From contig NC_012861.1 of NCBI RefSeq assembly GCF_000026945.1, positions 2,225,090-2,289,089 on the forward strand: a stretch of 64,000 nt of DNA, given 5' to 3'. The notes under the pieces were generated by a model, which did no database searches, was not told where the DNA came from, and was given only the letters and a program-made list of their open reading frames with translations. How positions within the stretch are numbered: the first letter of the stretch is position 1; every line of letters starts with the position of its first letter. The position numbers and the translations under genes are program-made. Shown piece by piece: positions 50,126 to 59,699 of the stretch. Source of the DNA: Candida dubliniensis CD36. Lineage: Eukaryota; Ascomycota; Pichiomycetes; Serinales; Debaryomycetaceae.

Positions 50126-50953
50126 CTATTTATTGAATTCAGGCAAGTTTAAACTTTTTATTGAAGGCAAGGCGTCGCTTGATTGTGAATGTAGCATTGA
50201 AGGTTTGAATGAGGCGAGCATGCCTAGGGATGAAAGGTTGGTGCTACTATTGCTTGCAGAAATCAGCGGAGTAGTATTGGTCGATAACCCCAAGACTGGT
50301 GAGCTTGGAAGGGTTGAAGGGCCGGGGCTGTTGGGCCGTGATCGTTTCAACTTGTGTTTGACGTAGTCTAAATCGGAATCCTCTTGGATGTGGGTTTTCA
50401 CGGGTGTCATTCTGAACGCAAGGTTGGAGAGGTGGTGTAAGTTTGTTGTGTCGTGGAACTGGAATGTGGGTTTCTTCATGGAAAAGTCGTAGTTGGCTTT
50501 TGGGGGTGGTTTGCCGAAATAGTCGGTCAATGAGGGGAGAGACTTGGACTCCATCATACGCAACTCCTCGGTGGCAGCAGAAGCAAGGATATCTATACTG
50601 TGGGTGGGATTGGGGGGAGAAGCTGTCTTTACCAGCTTATCTGGCTTGTCTGGCTTGTCTGGCTTGTCTGGTTTTTCTGGTTTTTCTGTCTTTTCTACCT
50701 CCTCTTTCTTCTTTTTCCTATTTTTCCTGCTGTTGGGGTTGGTGTGTATTCTCAGATGTCGAGTTAGTTCATCGGATCTGCTGAATCTCTTTGAACAGCC
50801 GGGGAATGTACACTGGTGGGGTTTTTCGCCTGTGTGGGTACGTATATGTCTAGTTTGGTGTTCTAATCTTTGGAATGCTTTATCGCAATGAGGACATTTA
50901 TATGGACGGACTGTTGGGTCCTTTTTAGGTTTTGGGTGGTCTAGTAAACTCAT
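50126..50953 (-). CDS. MIG2: Mig1/Mig2-type C2H2 glucose repressor
   Basis: A 275-residue protein from the ATG at 50953. Two C2H2 fingers lie at residues 18-70: [23 protein letters not shown] and [24 protein letters not shown], described here by position; the RLEHQ and RSDELTRH recognition helices are those of Mig1, which binds GC-rich boxes. A basic segment with a tandem KPD repeat (from a 9-bp DNA repeat near 50641-50690) follows. The C-terminus has Leu-rich pieces typical of repressors. An in-frame ATG 50 codons upstream (51103) gives a low-complexity extension largely encoded by A tracts, so the shorter start is preferred. In C. albicans Mig2 works beside Mig1 in glucose repression. Confidence 0.87.
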   Translation of the reverse strand: MSLLDHPKPKKDPTVRPYKCPHCDKAFQRLEHQTRHIRTHTGEKPHQCTFPGCSKRFSRSDELTRHLRIHTNPNSRKNRKKKKEEVEKTEKPEKPDKPDKPDKPDKLVKTASPPNPTHSIDILASAATEELRMMESKSLPSLTDYFGKPPPKANYDFSMKKPTFQFHDTTNLHHLSNLAFRMTPVKTHIQEDSDLDYVKHKLKRSRPNSPGPSTLPSSPVLGLSTNTTPLISASNSSTNLSSLGMLASFKPSMLHSQSSDALPSIKSLNLPEFNK

Positions 50954-51320
50954 TAGGGATGGTGGAGTATGGTGATGGTTTTGAAGTTTTGTTTTTTCGT
51001 GGGGAGAGAAAATTTTTTTTTTTTTAAATGGAGAAAAAAGAGGAGCCAGTAAGGGAGGCTTTTTCCGAATTGGACAACAACACAAACAAAAGAGCGCATA
51101 CATTTTTTTTTTTCACCGGATATGGCAATTAATCGTGAATGTGAATCGTTTGGGGAAGACTAGTATACGACGAACCAGGAGAGGAATCACAGAGTTGGCG
51201 GGAAGATGATAAGGGAACTTAGAGGTTATTAGGGGGAACGCAATGGCAAGTGTTATTAGTGTTGATGCCGAGAAGTAGCAAGCCTGGTAATGTATTTTGG
51301 GATGCCCCAAGTTTTGTTGG
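50954..51320. promoter_or_regulatory. MIG2 upstream region, last ordinary promoter of the window
   Basis: It contains A/T tracts at 51012-51025 and 51102-51115. Beyond about 51.1 kb the sequence changes from a compact gene-dense pattern to decayed, repeat-rich DNA. No gene is seen here. Confidence 0.4.
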
Positions 51321-51321
51321 A

Positions 51322-51670
51322 TGATTGCTGGAGCCGTTAAAGAGTCATTTTGGAAATACATACAAGGGCGGGGAAGTGCTAGAGGAACAGCCAACATGTT
51401 TTGACTTGATCAATGTGTATAAGAACCAGTTGAGCAAGAGGGAGGGTTTGAGAAAGCAAGCGATAGAAATGGATCACCAAAGTTTTATTTGGTGGTTGAG
51501 GATGGAGAGGCGACACCCAAGAGTAACCAAGTATATCAAAATAAATTTGTCTTGAATTTGCCCAAAAAAGGCAGAAACTTCAGCGATAAGGTTCAAACAG
51601 GTTAACGAGCGAGCTTATTAAGGTCTGGTGTTGATTGGGAACACGTTTAGAGAGCAGTATTATAGGTAAA
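51322..51670 (+). pseudogene. Decayed gene fragment, family not recognised
   Basis: A coding-like frame begins near 51322 and reads LEPLKSHFGNTYKGGEV, then TCFDLINVYKNQLSKREGL. Near 51465 the sensible reading shifts to another frame (GSPKFYLVVEDGEATPK, then VYQNKFVLNLPKKG) and stops at about 51602. A third piece (GLVLIGNTFREQYY) follows to about 51668. The pieces look like one protein broken by indels, but I cannot name it. There is no good ATG at the front. Confidence 0.4.
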
Positions 51671-52379
51671 TAACACATATGTTAGAACTATAACCAGTGC
51701 CAGGAGTTGACTTGCTATCGTGGAATGTCAGTAGACGCAATACAAACCGTGCTTAATGTGGTGGTGATTCTTTAACTGTGGGATTAGACTTGACCAACAT
51801 AAAGTGAATTATTTCTTCAAGGCTGGTGCCAGTGACTGAAAAAATTCAATTGGAAGGCAATGAAAAATAAGCTGTAGGAAGAATTTGAATTCTTGAAAGA
51901 TTTTTGTTGATAGCTTGATCTGAAGAAACGCGTTTAAATGAATGAAATTGGTAAACGCACAACAAGAGAACCCACACCAGAAATAAACGAACCAACAAAA
52001 GAGGGTGTATCTGTAAACTTCAAGACATCTGTAACTGCGTTGCATCTGCAGTCGAGGGTGGCAATCGCTTCCAAGAAGAATAATTTAGTTTGTCTTACAT
52101 CTTTACGGCTCGACAAGTGCAAGTGTTGGTTTAATGCGGCGGTCAACATAAAAATTGTGCAGCAGTAGTTTTATGAGCCAGGAATAGTCAGCAAAGGATT
52201 GGTTGATAAGTGGTCTTCTCATTATAGAAATGTAGATGTTCTTGTGAGAATACAGTCTCCGATGCTTTTTGGTCTATTTTTGTGGAGAAACTACACCAAA
52301 AACACACAAGCAAACTACTCTGGGGGTAGATCGAAAACCAACCCCGTGGTAGAACTAAAATACATACGTAAATGACATT

Positions 52380-52500
52380 GCATCGGTACAAGCTCCCATC
52401 TGTAGAATATCTAGCATCTGCACCAGCTATCATTCGTAATTAGAGAGTGACAAGCTCCCCCAGGAAGAATAAAACCAGAAGTTAAACATCCGTACGGTTT
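52380..52500. repeat. Degenerate telomere-repeat-like segment
   Basis: AGAAGTTAAACATCCGTAC (52477-52495) matches the C-rich strand of the C. albicans 23-bp telomere repeat over 19 nt with one mismatch. Nearby CATCTGTAG, CATCTGCAC and CATTCGTAA (52398-52438) look like further decayed copies. Confidence 0.6.
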
Positions 52501-52504
52501 AGAA

Positions 52505-53121
52505 ATGGTGAGCGACCTAACCCAAAAAAAATATCTCAACAGCCAAAACAATTTATCGAAAACAACTGGAATAGAAAGCACACATATTGGAATGGCAAAG
52601 TCACTAGTCCCAGATCATGTTGAGGAGTCGTTTACTGTGTCTACTACCCAGATTGGGCACTTGTGGGATATCACCCAGAGTATCAGTAAGCAGGTGGGAT
52701 TACGATTTACTTGAGTTACACGTTTAATGTGAATAGAGTTGGCGTTGGGAGTTTGATTGGTCAGCACGGTTACATTGGCAGCCCTATTAAGTTTGAGGAT
52801 AGCTTTACGTGTTTGTGAACGATGGGAGATGCGATGCAAGACTTGTACCTGATCGATATGGAGAGTGTTGGGGCGAATACGCTCAACGGGGGACGTCAAG
52901 ACTTATATTCCGCCAACGCCGTTTTTGAGAAGATGGAAATAACGGGTAGGTATGTGATTACCCAGTTTAGTTTTGAGGTTGAGTTTCAAGTGCATGCTTG
53001 TGAAGGATGGCAATGGAAAGGAAAGTACAATATGATTGAGGTTAGTCATCATGAAGTGATGATAGGGGCGATCTTAGAACAGGACAAGCCAGTGCTGGCA
53101 GGGGTACCATTATATTTATAG
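52505..53121 (+). pseudogene. Frameshifted gene fragment, family not recognised
   Basis: Frame 1 starts at the ATG at 52505 and runs to about 52714 (TTQIGHLWDITQSISKQVG). A shift near 52700 leads into a second frame: YLSYTFNVNRVGVGSLIG, then QHGYIGSPIKFEDSFTCL, a TGA near 52815, and then GDAMQDLYLIDMESVGANT, ending VLAGVPLYL at 53121. The two frames read as one protein with one indel and one nonsense mutation. It may be the distal part of the fragment at 51322-51670. No family is recognised. Confidence 0.45.
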
Positions 53122-53239
53122 AGAAATGCAACACCTGTTTTATGAGCAAAGGATAAGGGGTTTAGTCATCAAATGGGGATACTGTTCATTTTGGGAAATT
53201 TTGTGGAGAAACAGGATCGAAAATACACAGATAAATTGT

Positions 53240-53660
53240 TCAAAAATAAGTTTTGATCTTAAGAAAACGGAAGCAGATCAATTGATTAGAAGTTAAAAGA
53301 AATCTACTCTAATCGATTAAAAACAAACAGGTCTATTTGAAAGGAAACAACAAACAATCAACTGTATTTGATTTAGATATCAATCTTAAAAACGAACAAT
53401 TCTAGTTGATTATTCTCTAACTCAAAACAAACAGCTGTAGTTGGCCTGTCTATAAACTTACAGAATAAAAAACTATATCTCAATTTTCTAACTTAAAACA
53501 AATGGCTCTAATTGCTATTCCTTTCAACCAAAAATGAACAACTCTTTTCAGCTTGTCAGTGACTCAAAACAAACCCTATCTGGCCTATCTGTGAATCAAG
53601 AAAACCAGCAAACTAGCTCATTTAGTTTGTCTGTGAAGCTGTAACAAATTTACTAAGACT
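53240..53660. repeat. Degenerate repeat field (about 60-70 nt units)
   Basis: Blocks of the type (T)AAAACAAACAnCTnTAnTTG followed by a CTGTCTATAAAC- or CTATCTGTGAATC-like stretch recur about six times with heavy divergence (around 53320, 53390, 53425, 53490, 53550, 53590). No coding potential is seen. Confidence 0.5.
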
Positions 53661-53675
53661 AACTACTCTAAAGGT

Positions 53676-53870
53676 TCTCTACACCTGTATTGCATCCGTA
53701 CAAGTTCTCTCTACACCTGTATTGCATCCGTACAAGTTAGACATCCGTAACTGTGCTGCATCTGTACCAGTTTTCATCCGTAGAACATCCTACATCCTTA
53801 CCTTTAAGGGGGTGACAAGCACCCCCAATTTTCAATAAGCTGGGGCATCCGTACGACTTGGTTAATTGGT
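53676..53870. repeat. Telomere-repeat-like array with a 32-bp direct repeat
   Basis: A 31-nt block ending GCATCCGTACAAGTT is repeated exactly at 53676-53706 and 53708-53738 (period 32). The second copy runs into AAGTTAGACATCCGTA (53734-53749), which matches 16 of 16 positions of the C. albicans telomere repeat (C-rich strand). Decayed CATCTGTAC, CATCCGTAG, CATCCTTAC and CATCCGTAC motifs follow up to about 53865. Confidence 0.65.
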
Positions 53871-54380
53871 GTGTACACATACCAGCCAATACAAAAAGAA
53901 AAAACGAACAACTAAAAACAAAAGACCAGTAACAACAACCACTCTTCACCAGAAGGGAGCCCAGTCGAGGGCAATCGTCAGGGGAATTATTGATTATAAG
54001 ATTCCCCAATTCTTCATTCTCAAGCATGTAATCCTTTAATATAAATCTTGTTGTTGCTATTTCAAAACTTGAATTAATGCTCAATACAGTGGTAATCATA
54101 TCATGGGAGGAATGTATTGGCTCAATAGTTGATTGGGTGTAGTTTGTTATCATTGTGGATATTACTGGACTCACATGAAAGTGGTTCAAGCGACGACAGT
54201 TACGAAAATTTCTGTTGGTGGCATTCTGAGTATTCTTGTGCCAATTTCTGTAAACGTCAATCAATCCAAATTGTTCAAGGAATTTCTTGCTTTACTAGTT
54301 CCAGACGTTGTGGTTTAGCAAAATTTTCCCGGTCAAGTTTGGGGTCTAAAATATGATTAAAATCTCCATAAAAATAATAT

Positions 54381-54912
54381 CTATTTGAAAAACAAAAAAG
54401 CAGGATTTGGAAGTGACCAGTAACAGCAGAAGCCTTTTTGCTTGACAGTCAATGAAATGTCTACAAATTTGTCCATCAAATTTCTTAATTTCATTTCGAA
54501 GCTATAATCAGGGATACACCAGGAGTTAAGCATTTTCTCAACATCTTCAGAGGTTAAAGTGAAGTTGGCGGTATCAGTGAAGTAGATGGTAATGGGTTTG
54601 TAGGCCAAAATTTTTTTTATGGTGTTTAATGAGAGAATCTTCAAAGAAAATAGGGTAGATATTGGTTACTTTTAATGATCCTTGCAAGCTAGACACCTCT
54701 TCTGTGATATTAAACCGGTTACCTACTTTCAACTTTTTGGCTGGTGGTTCAGAAGGTGGTACACTGGAAGGCAAAGTAGTATTCTAAATTCAATATCTTA
54801 ATTATCCTCATATTGATGAAAGGACTAGCTGTGGTTGAGTTTGTTCTTTAGCAATCCATCGTAGACTGTTGTGTCATAATTACCAAGTACTTTTCCTGTT
54901 ACCTTGTCTGTC
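54381..54912 (-). pseudogene. Broken paralogue of the unknown gene at 56754-57365
   Basis: Three minus-strand pieces in different frames align in order with the gene at 56754-57365. They are KVTGKVLGNYDTTVYDGLL (54912 downward; cf. GKVFGKTSNPVYVG), PSSVPPSEPPAKKLKVGNRFNI (54774 downward; cf. PSSVPSQPPAKKLKPTHGFNI), and ITIYFTDTANFTLTSEDVEKML through FCCYWSLPNPAF (54590-54381; cf. VTVYLSDDYNHG, LNPQDVEKML and CWYWSFPNPEKM). At least two frameshifts separate them, so the copy is dead. It also shows the family was duplicated locally. Confidence 0.8.
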
Positions 54913-55440
54913 ATTCAAAATCTTTGCTGTATCCAATAAATTATTGTTGCATTTATTTTGGCTCCAAGCTGTTGCGAATATTTGGAATTTCTTTAGGAAT
55001 ACGGATATTTTTAAGTTGTGATCAGGGTTAACATAATTAACATCTGTTGGTGGTTTCTAATCCATGTTTGGAGAACTTGCCTTAGTATTATCCTTTATAA
55101 TGTTCAAAATTTTCTGATTTCGTCCATTTGTAATAAAATACAATTCCTTTTACCGGGGGGAATATTGTTGTGGATAAGGAAAAAAAAGTGGATAGTAAAA
55201 ATTAAACTAATTAATTATGTATTTTCACAAGTTGTGTGTATAGTCGTGTAGCTTGGTTAACATATATATTTCTACTATAACGTGTTGTAATTGGGTTCTT
55301 GCCTGCCTCGTCCGCCCTCTATACCTGACCCAAATTACACCTGGGAAAAACTACTTACTTATATACTGTTGTTCTCGACAATGAGCACCACGTTCCCTGC
55401 TGGGTGTTACCGGCTATCTCCATCTACCGCTACCCGCGCA
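54913..55440. other. Gene-free spacer
   Basis: I see no gene here. It is AT-rich up to about 55280 and then has a GC-richer patch (55295-55440, with GCCTGCCTCGTCCGCCC and CTACCCGCGC) before the minisatellite begins. The small plus-strand frames lack any recognisable motif. Confidence 0.4.
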
Positions 55441-55442
55441 TT

Positions 55443-55530
55443 TTTGACCACATGTGCTAACAAAGTTTGTTAGCTTGACCACATGTTTTTTTCTTGACCA
55501 CATTTCTTGACCACATGTTTGTTAGCACTT
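55443..55530. repeat. Outlying copies of the TTGACCACA minisatellite
   Basis: Four copies of TTGACCACAT occur at about 55446, 55475, 55494 and 55508, bracketed by GTTAGC motifs. They are the same unit as the main array at 55890-56370. Confidence 0.7.
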
Positions 55531-55889
55531 ATAATTTTCCCAATTTTGGTGGTAGCGCAAAAATAAGGGTACCATATGAATCTACATGACCCAGGGAGAT
55601 AAACTATATAGTTTTTAGGTTTATAACTTTAAGATACACTGAGTTGTTGTTGATCAGAAAGAGGTTAAAAATTCAGGGGCAGGAGAAAAAATGATTTTCT
55701 TGCGCGCACGACCCGAAAAATCAGAATTTTTTGAAAAACAGCGATTTTTGGTCGTTTTTGGAAAGACGTGGACGCACAACCAGGAGAGGTGGTAAACTGA
55801 GAGTTGATATGTGGTTAGCTAGGTCAATGAATTTGTGTTTGGAAAAGGAAGGGTGGTTATACCCTTTTTGTGTGGCAAGTTATTAATGA
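55531..55889. other. Spacer with a copy of a dispersed element
   Basis: No gene is seen. At about 55776-55836 a block containing CCAGGAGAGGTGG, then GAGAGTTGATA and TTAGCTAGGTCAAT, is a diverged copy of the block at 63549-63600. Confidence 0.45.
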
Positions 55890-56370
55890 TTTTCTTTGAC
55901 CACACGTTTTTAGGTAGCGCCGAGTTTTGACCACATTTTTTTTCTCTGCTTGACCACATTTTGGGTAGCGCCGAAGAGCGCAGATTTGAAGGCCCATTGA
56001 TTTTTTGACCGCAGATTTGACCGCACGTATTCTTTGACCACACATTTTTCTATGAGCACAGGTTTTCTTTGACCGCAGATTTTTTCTATGAGCACAGGCT
56101 TTCTTTGACCACACATTTTCTTTGACCGCACATATTCTTTGAGCACTGATTTTTTTTGAGCACTGATTTTTGACCGCAGATTTTGTTTGACCACACATTT
56201 TTCTTTGACCGCAGATTTTTTGACCACAGATTTTTTCTTTGACCGCAGGTTTTTTTTTGAGCACACATTTTTTCTTTGACCACAGATTTTCTTTCAGCAC
56301 ATCTTTGGTAGCACTTTCTTTGACCACATATTTTTCTTTGAGCACACATTTTTTAACACCACATATTTAG
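55890..56370. repeat. Degenerate minisatellite, unit about 16-22 nt
   Basis: About 24 copies of TTTGACCACANATTTTTC occur, with the variants TTTGACCGCAGATTTT and TTTGAGCACACATTTT. The variants alternate irregularly (A/C after GACC, GACC/GAGC). Because the unit and its neighbours contain no minus-strand stop, all three minus frames stay open over most of the array and give Lys/Ser/Cys/Val/Gln-rich translations; these are repeat artefacts. Interspersed GGTAGCGCC motifs (55913, 55964) may be junctions between blocks. Confidence 0.85.
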
Positions 56371-56753
56371 AGAGCACATATTCTTAAAAGCTACATCTTT
56401 TGTTGTATTGTTGATAGTGGCACATGAATAGGTGCATACTATACAGTTGGTGGCAGCAATTTTAAGTTCATTTTTGACAAGAAAGTTGGCCCAAAAAAGT
56501 TTCTTAGAGATTGTTGGGAGTACTGTTTGGTAATATTCTTTATATTTGTTCTAATTACTTTTACATAGTTTTATATTAGTTTAGAAGAACGAAAAAACTC
56601 ATTATATCCAATGTAATACCGTTGTATTTGCTGGTTATCAGTATTAACACTGGTTTTTCTACTGTTAAGTACCGAAACATCAGGGGTTTTTTTTTGCTGC
56701 ATAAAGACCCTTAAAGGTTTTTTATCTAGACACAAAACCAATATATATTCAAT
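56371..56753. other. Gene-free AT-rich spacer downstream of the unknown gene
   Basis: Nothing supportable as a gene or RNA was seen. The sequence is AT-rich with a T9 run at about 56686. Confidence 0.4.
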
Positions 56754-57365
56754 CTATAACATTTTTTCCGGATTAGGAAACGACCAATACCAGCACTCGC
56801 CGGTTTTCTTTACAACTAATTCAATAGGGGCGATTTTGTTGATTAACTCGTTCAATTTGGTTTGCCAGGTTTCGCCACGATGTTTTTCAAGCATCTTTTC
56901 AACGTCTTGTGGATTCAAAGTAACCGAGCCATGGTTGTAGTCGTCTGACAAATAAACAGTCACATGTCGGTACCCGACAATGGTGTTTTTTTCTCTGATA
57001 AGAATTTGAGAAATCTCTTTTGGAACAATCTTTGTGATTTTATAGATACCCAGCAAGGTTGTTGATTCTGGTGTGATGTTGAACCCATGGGTGGGTTTCA
57101 ATTTTTTTGCTGGAGGTTGACTTGGGACAGACGAAGGCAATGTTGAGGGAACTTGTTGGTCGTCGTCGTCACTAAATTCAATATCGTAAATGTCGGTTTC
57201 ATCAGGCTGTGATGACGAAGCCACGGGTTGATCTTGTAACTTTGCAGGGTGAAGTTCTAACTGTGTAGCTCCAACATAAACAGGATTTGATGTTTTACCA
57301 AACACTTTTCCCACTACTTCTACGTCGACGGTTCCGTCGAATGCACCATTATTATAAGATGGTGG
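56754..57365 (-). pseudogene. Unknown protein gene of a locally duplicated family, no ATG
   Basis: An uninterrupted minus-strand frame of 204 codons, bounded upstream by TAG at 57366-57368. It has no ATG until near its end, so it is either broken at the 5' end or needs an upstream exon; I found no GTATGT donor in the 200 nt upstream. The product has a negatively charged linker (DIYDIEFSDDDDQQ), a PPAKKLK basic motif that could be a nuclear signal, and a C-terminal 110-residue domain (YKITKIVPKEISQ, then HVTVYLSDDYNHG, then WYWSFPNPEKM). The last part looks like a small alpha/beta fold, but I recognise no family. It lies head-to-head with the helicase gene, and their 5' ends touch. Gene FGR6-type identity is possible but unverified. 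Confidence 0.55.
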
Positions 57366-59690
57366 CTAAGATAAATCACGAGGAGGTCAAGTACGTGGTT
57401 AAAATGCGGTACCTTAGACAAGGTATTTCGTACATGGTGCGTAATTATATTCAAATGTCACTGGTAACTGAAGTTATCGAAAAGGCCCAAGGGCATCACT
57501 GGATGAGTGCTGACAACTCGTATGGTAACACTGGTGGTTGGGATACCTATCATAGTACAACGATTCTGATGATAATGAGACAATTTTTTGCGTTGTACCA
57601 AAAATATATCGGTATTGATGTTGATCAAAATACATCAAAGCTGTTAATTCTGAAACCAGTTAAACCTCCTTTGCGTGTTTGCAGTGGCTTGCAGCTTGAG
57701 GACATTGAACAAGCAAAAATTGATTGTGGCTACCAGCAGAAGGATTTTGATCAGGAAAAGTTGATATTGGAGATATGTTGGTCTGGTGCAAACAGCAGAG
57801 CTATTGTTAGCACCTACTGGATTTGGGAAGACGTATCTCTTTTTGGTTCCTATACTTGCTAATAAAATAATGAAACGAAGGGAAGGTGGCAAAAGAAGAG
57901 TGAGTTTTTTGGTGTTGCCGTATAATGTTGTTGCAGTTGAGTTTGAAAAACGAATGGCAGAGTATGCTAATGTTATTGGTGTTAGAAATCTTAACTCGTT
58001 TGATGGCAGTATTGATTTGGTTGTGGGGACAGTTGAGAGTTTAACAAAGCTGAATGTCAGTGATTTTTTTTTGAATTTTTCTCAGAATTATGGTCAACAG
58101 TGTCAGCTCTACCGATGAGGCGCAGGTGTTGATTGAAGAAAAAGAATTTCGCCGGTTGAACCGAGTGCACTACCGGATTTTGCATTCATTTGAGAAGATT
58201 GTAAGTTTGGGTGCGACGTTGCCTCGGAATTTTGCAACAGAGATGGAGAAAAATTTGTTGGCACCGAAGGTGTACAATACTGTGAAAACTGAACCTAATC
58301 AAAATGTTTATGTTGAAAGGGAATTTATTGGAGAGGACAAGAAGAGAGTTGGTTATTTGATTGGTGTTGTCAAACAATTTTTGGTGAGCAATAGCGATGG
58401 TATTATATTTGTGTACTTTTGCAATCTTGAGAAGCTTAAAGAGATTAGTCAAGAGTTTGATGATGCTGTTGTTATTCTGTCAGAAACGAAAGATATCAAG
58501 AAAGCACACCAGGATATATCAAAGACACGTTTGATTCTTGCTACAAAAGCTGCTTCAGTTGGTTTGGATATTTCTGGTATCAAGCTGATAATTTTTTATG
58601 AAACATTAGCGACTGTTCCGGAAGCAATTCAGGTCATTGGCCGGTTGCGTGGGAAACCGCTGTATGTTTTATTTCTCTCGGCTGATGATGAAGTAACTAA
58701 CGGAAAACTTGTAGTGAGTGAATGTTTCAAGAAACAAATGTGCGAATTTTATGGTTTGGAGTGGGGTGATCATCGCAATTGTTGTGGGCAACCGGCAGAT
58801 TGTACTAAAACTATTGTTGAGCAGATGAGAAATGTGACAGTGGAAGTGTGTGGGAAGAGGTGCAGGTGGAGGAGAGTATGATGGACAGGGCCAAGTTCAA
58901 GTTGGGTGAAATTAATGAAAGATATAAATTTATTAAAATCGACACACTTTATAAATGGTTTGGATTCTATTTAACTACTTTGGATAATAGCCCAGTGGTT
59001 CGTGTTGAAGGTGTGTGCAAGTGGTGCTTTATGTGCAATGAAGGTTGTTCTCCGACATGGTGCGAAAGACGACAGATTGTTAGCTTGGCGTGTCGAGTTA
59101 TTTTTGGTCAAATGAGTGGTGATGATGTTTGTGAGATTGTTCAACAAGGGCTTGGTGGGTTGCAATTGGAATGGGTGGTCAAGAATGATTTAGATACAAT
59201 GATCAATGAATATGATAGTAAACTCTTGCATTGTAACAAGTCAGTATCGTTTGTCTATTCAGGTGCAAGTGTTGGATAAGTTGTATTGCAAAGTGTTGAA
59301 AAAAATTGGGAAATATGAACCTGAAGAATGGTTTATGAAATCGCTTGGAGCAAATGAAAGTATGGCACCTGATGGGCAGAATTGGAAAGAACACGCTGCT
59401 GAAACATATTTCATGGCACCTCGTGGGAGAGATATGTTATGTAAAAAATGTGGATGTATTAACAAAGATCATGATAATTGTATAGGGGAAAAAACTATTT
59501 TATGATATTTGATCGTTGGTACAGTAAAGGTCAAGTTAAAGTGTTTAATCATTGGATGCGGGCACTAATGCGAGCAGAGGCTGTCAATCTACATCAACAT
59601 GTTATGGTGGCAGTGTATCAAGAGGTGGATAAGGAATTATTTTTTTTTTTTTTTTGTCGTTGTATATTAATATATGTGACATTATAAAAG
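57359..59690 (+). pseudogene. Broken superfamily 2 (telomeric/RecQ-like) helicase gene
   Basis: Pieces in changing frames read in order as one protein. From the ATG at 57359 (MVAKINHEEVKY, with an HHWMSADNSYGN segment) the frame runs to about 57800. A shift gives motif I LLLAPTGFGKTYLFLVP and FLVLPYNVVAVEFEKRM (motif Ia-like). A shift in a T-rich stretch near 58065-58085 gives DEAQVL (motif II), VSLGATLPRN (motif III-like), IIFVYFCNLEKL, LILATKAASVGLDISGI and EAIQVIGRLRGK (motifs IV to VI). Shifts near 58855, 59240 and 59490 follow, with a Cys-rich part (CKWCFMCNEGCSPTWC, later CKKCGCINKDHDNC) and RWYSKGQVKVFNHWMRAL. At least five frame changes make it a pseudogene. The motif VI wording QVIGRLRG and the C-terminal cysteines recall fungal telomere-linked helicases (TLH). 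Confidence 0.8.
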
Positions 59691-59699
59691 GAGACGTAG

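Noticed and set aside
50954..51103. 50-residue N-terminal extension of MIG2
   Set aside because: It has a real ATG but is low-complexity and A-tract encoded, and Mig-type proteins have short leads before the fingers. It stays a weaker alternative.
51928..51933. ACGCGT cell-cycle boxes at 51928 and 61379
   Set aside because: They are in gene-free DNA with no downstream start codon to regulate.
53737..54264. Minus-strand frame of 175 codons
   Set aside because: It runs through the telomere-like repeats and a T-rich stretch, composition is odd (runs of Phe, Ser, Cys), and it shows no similarity to its neighbours.
54129..54356. Plus-strand frames with CYHCGYYWTH, considered as a zinc knuckle of a transposon protein
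   Set aside because: The motif is isolated, split between frames, and no transposase or reverse transcriptase motif lies nearby.
55905..55975. GGTAGCGCC motifs resembling an initiator-tRNA primer binding site of an LTR retrotransposon
   Set aside because: The motif recurs within the repeat field, no flanking LTR pair or gag/pol remnant is visible, and the match is only 9 nt.
55819..56349. Three overlapping minus-strand frames rich in Lys, Ser, Cys and Val
   Set aside because: All three are translations of the same minisatellite in different frames, which no real gene would show.
56511..56650. TGTTGG... stretch as a solo LTR
   Set aside because: No matching CA end with target duplication, and no second copy in the window.
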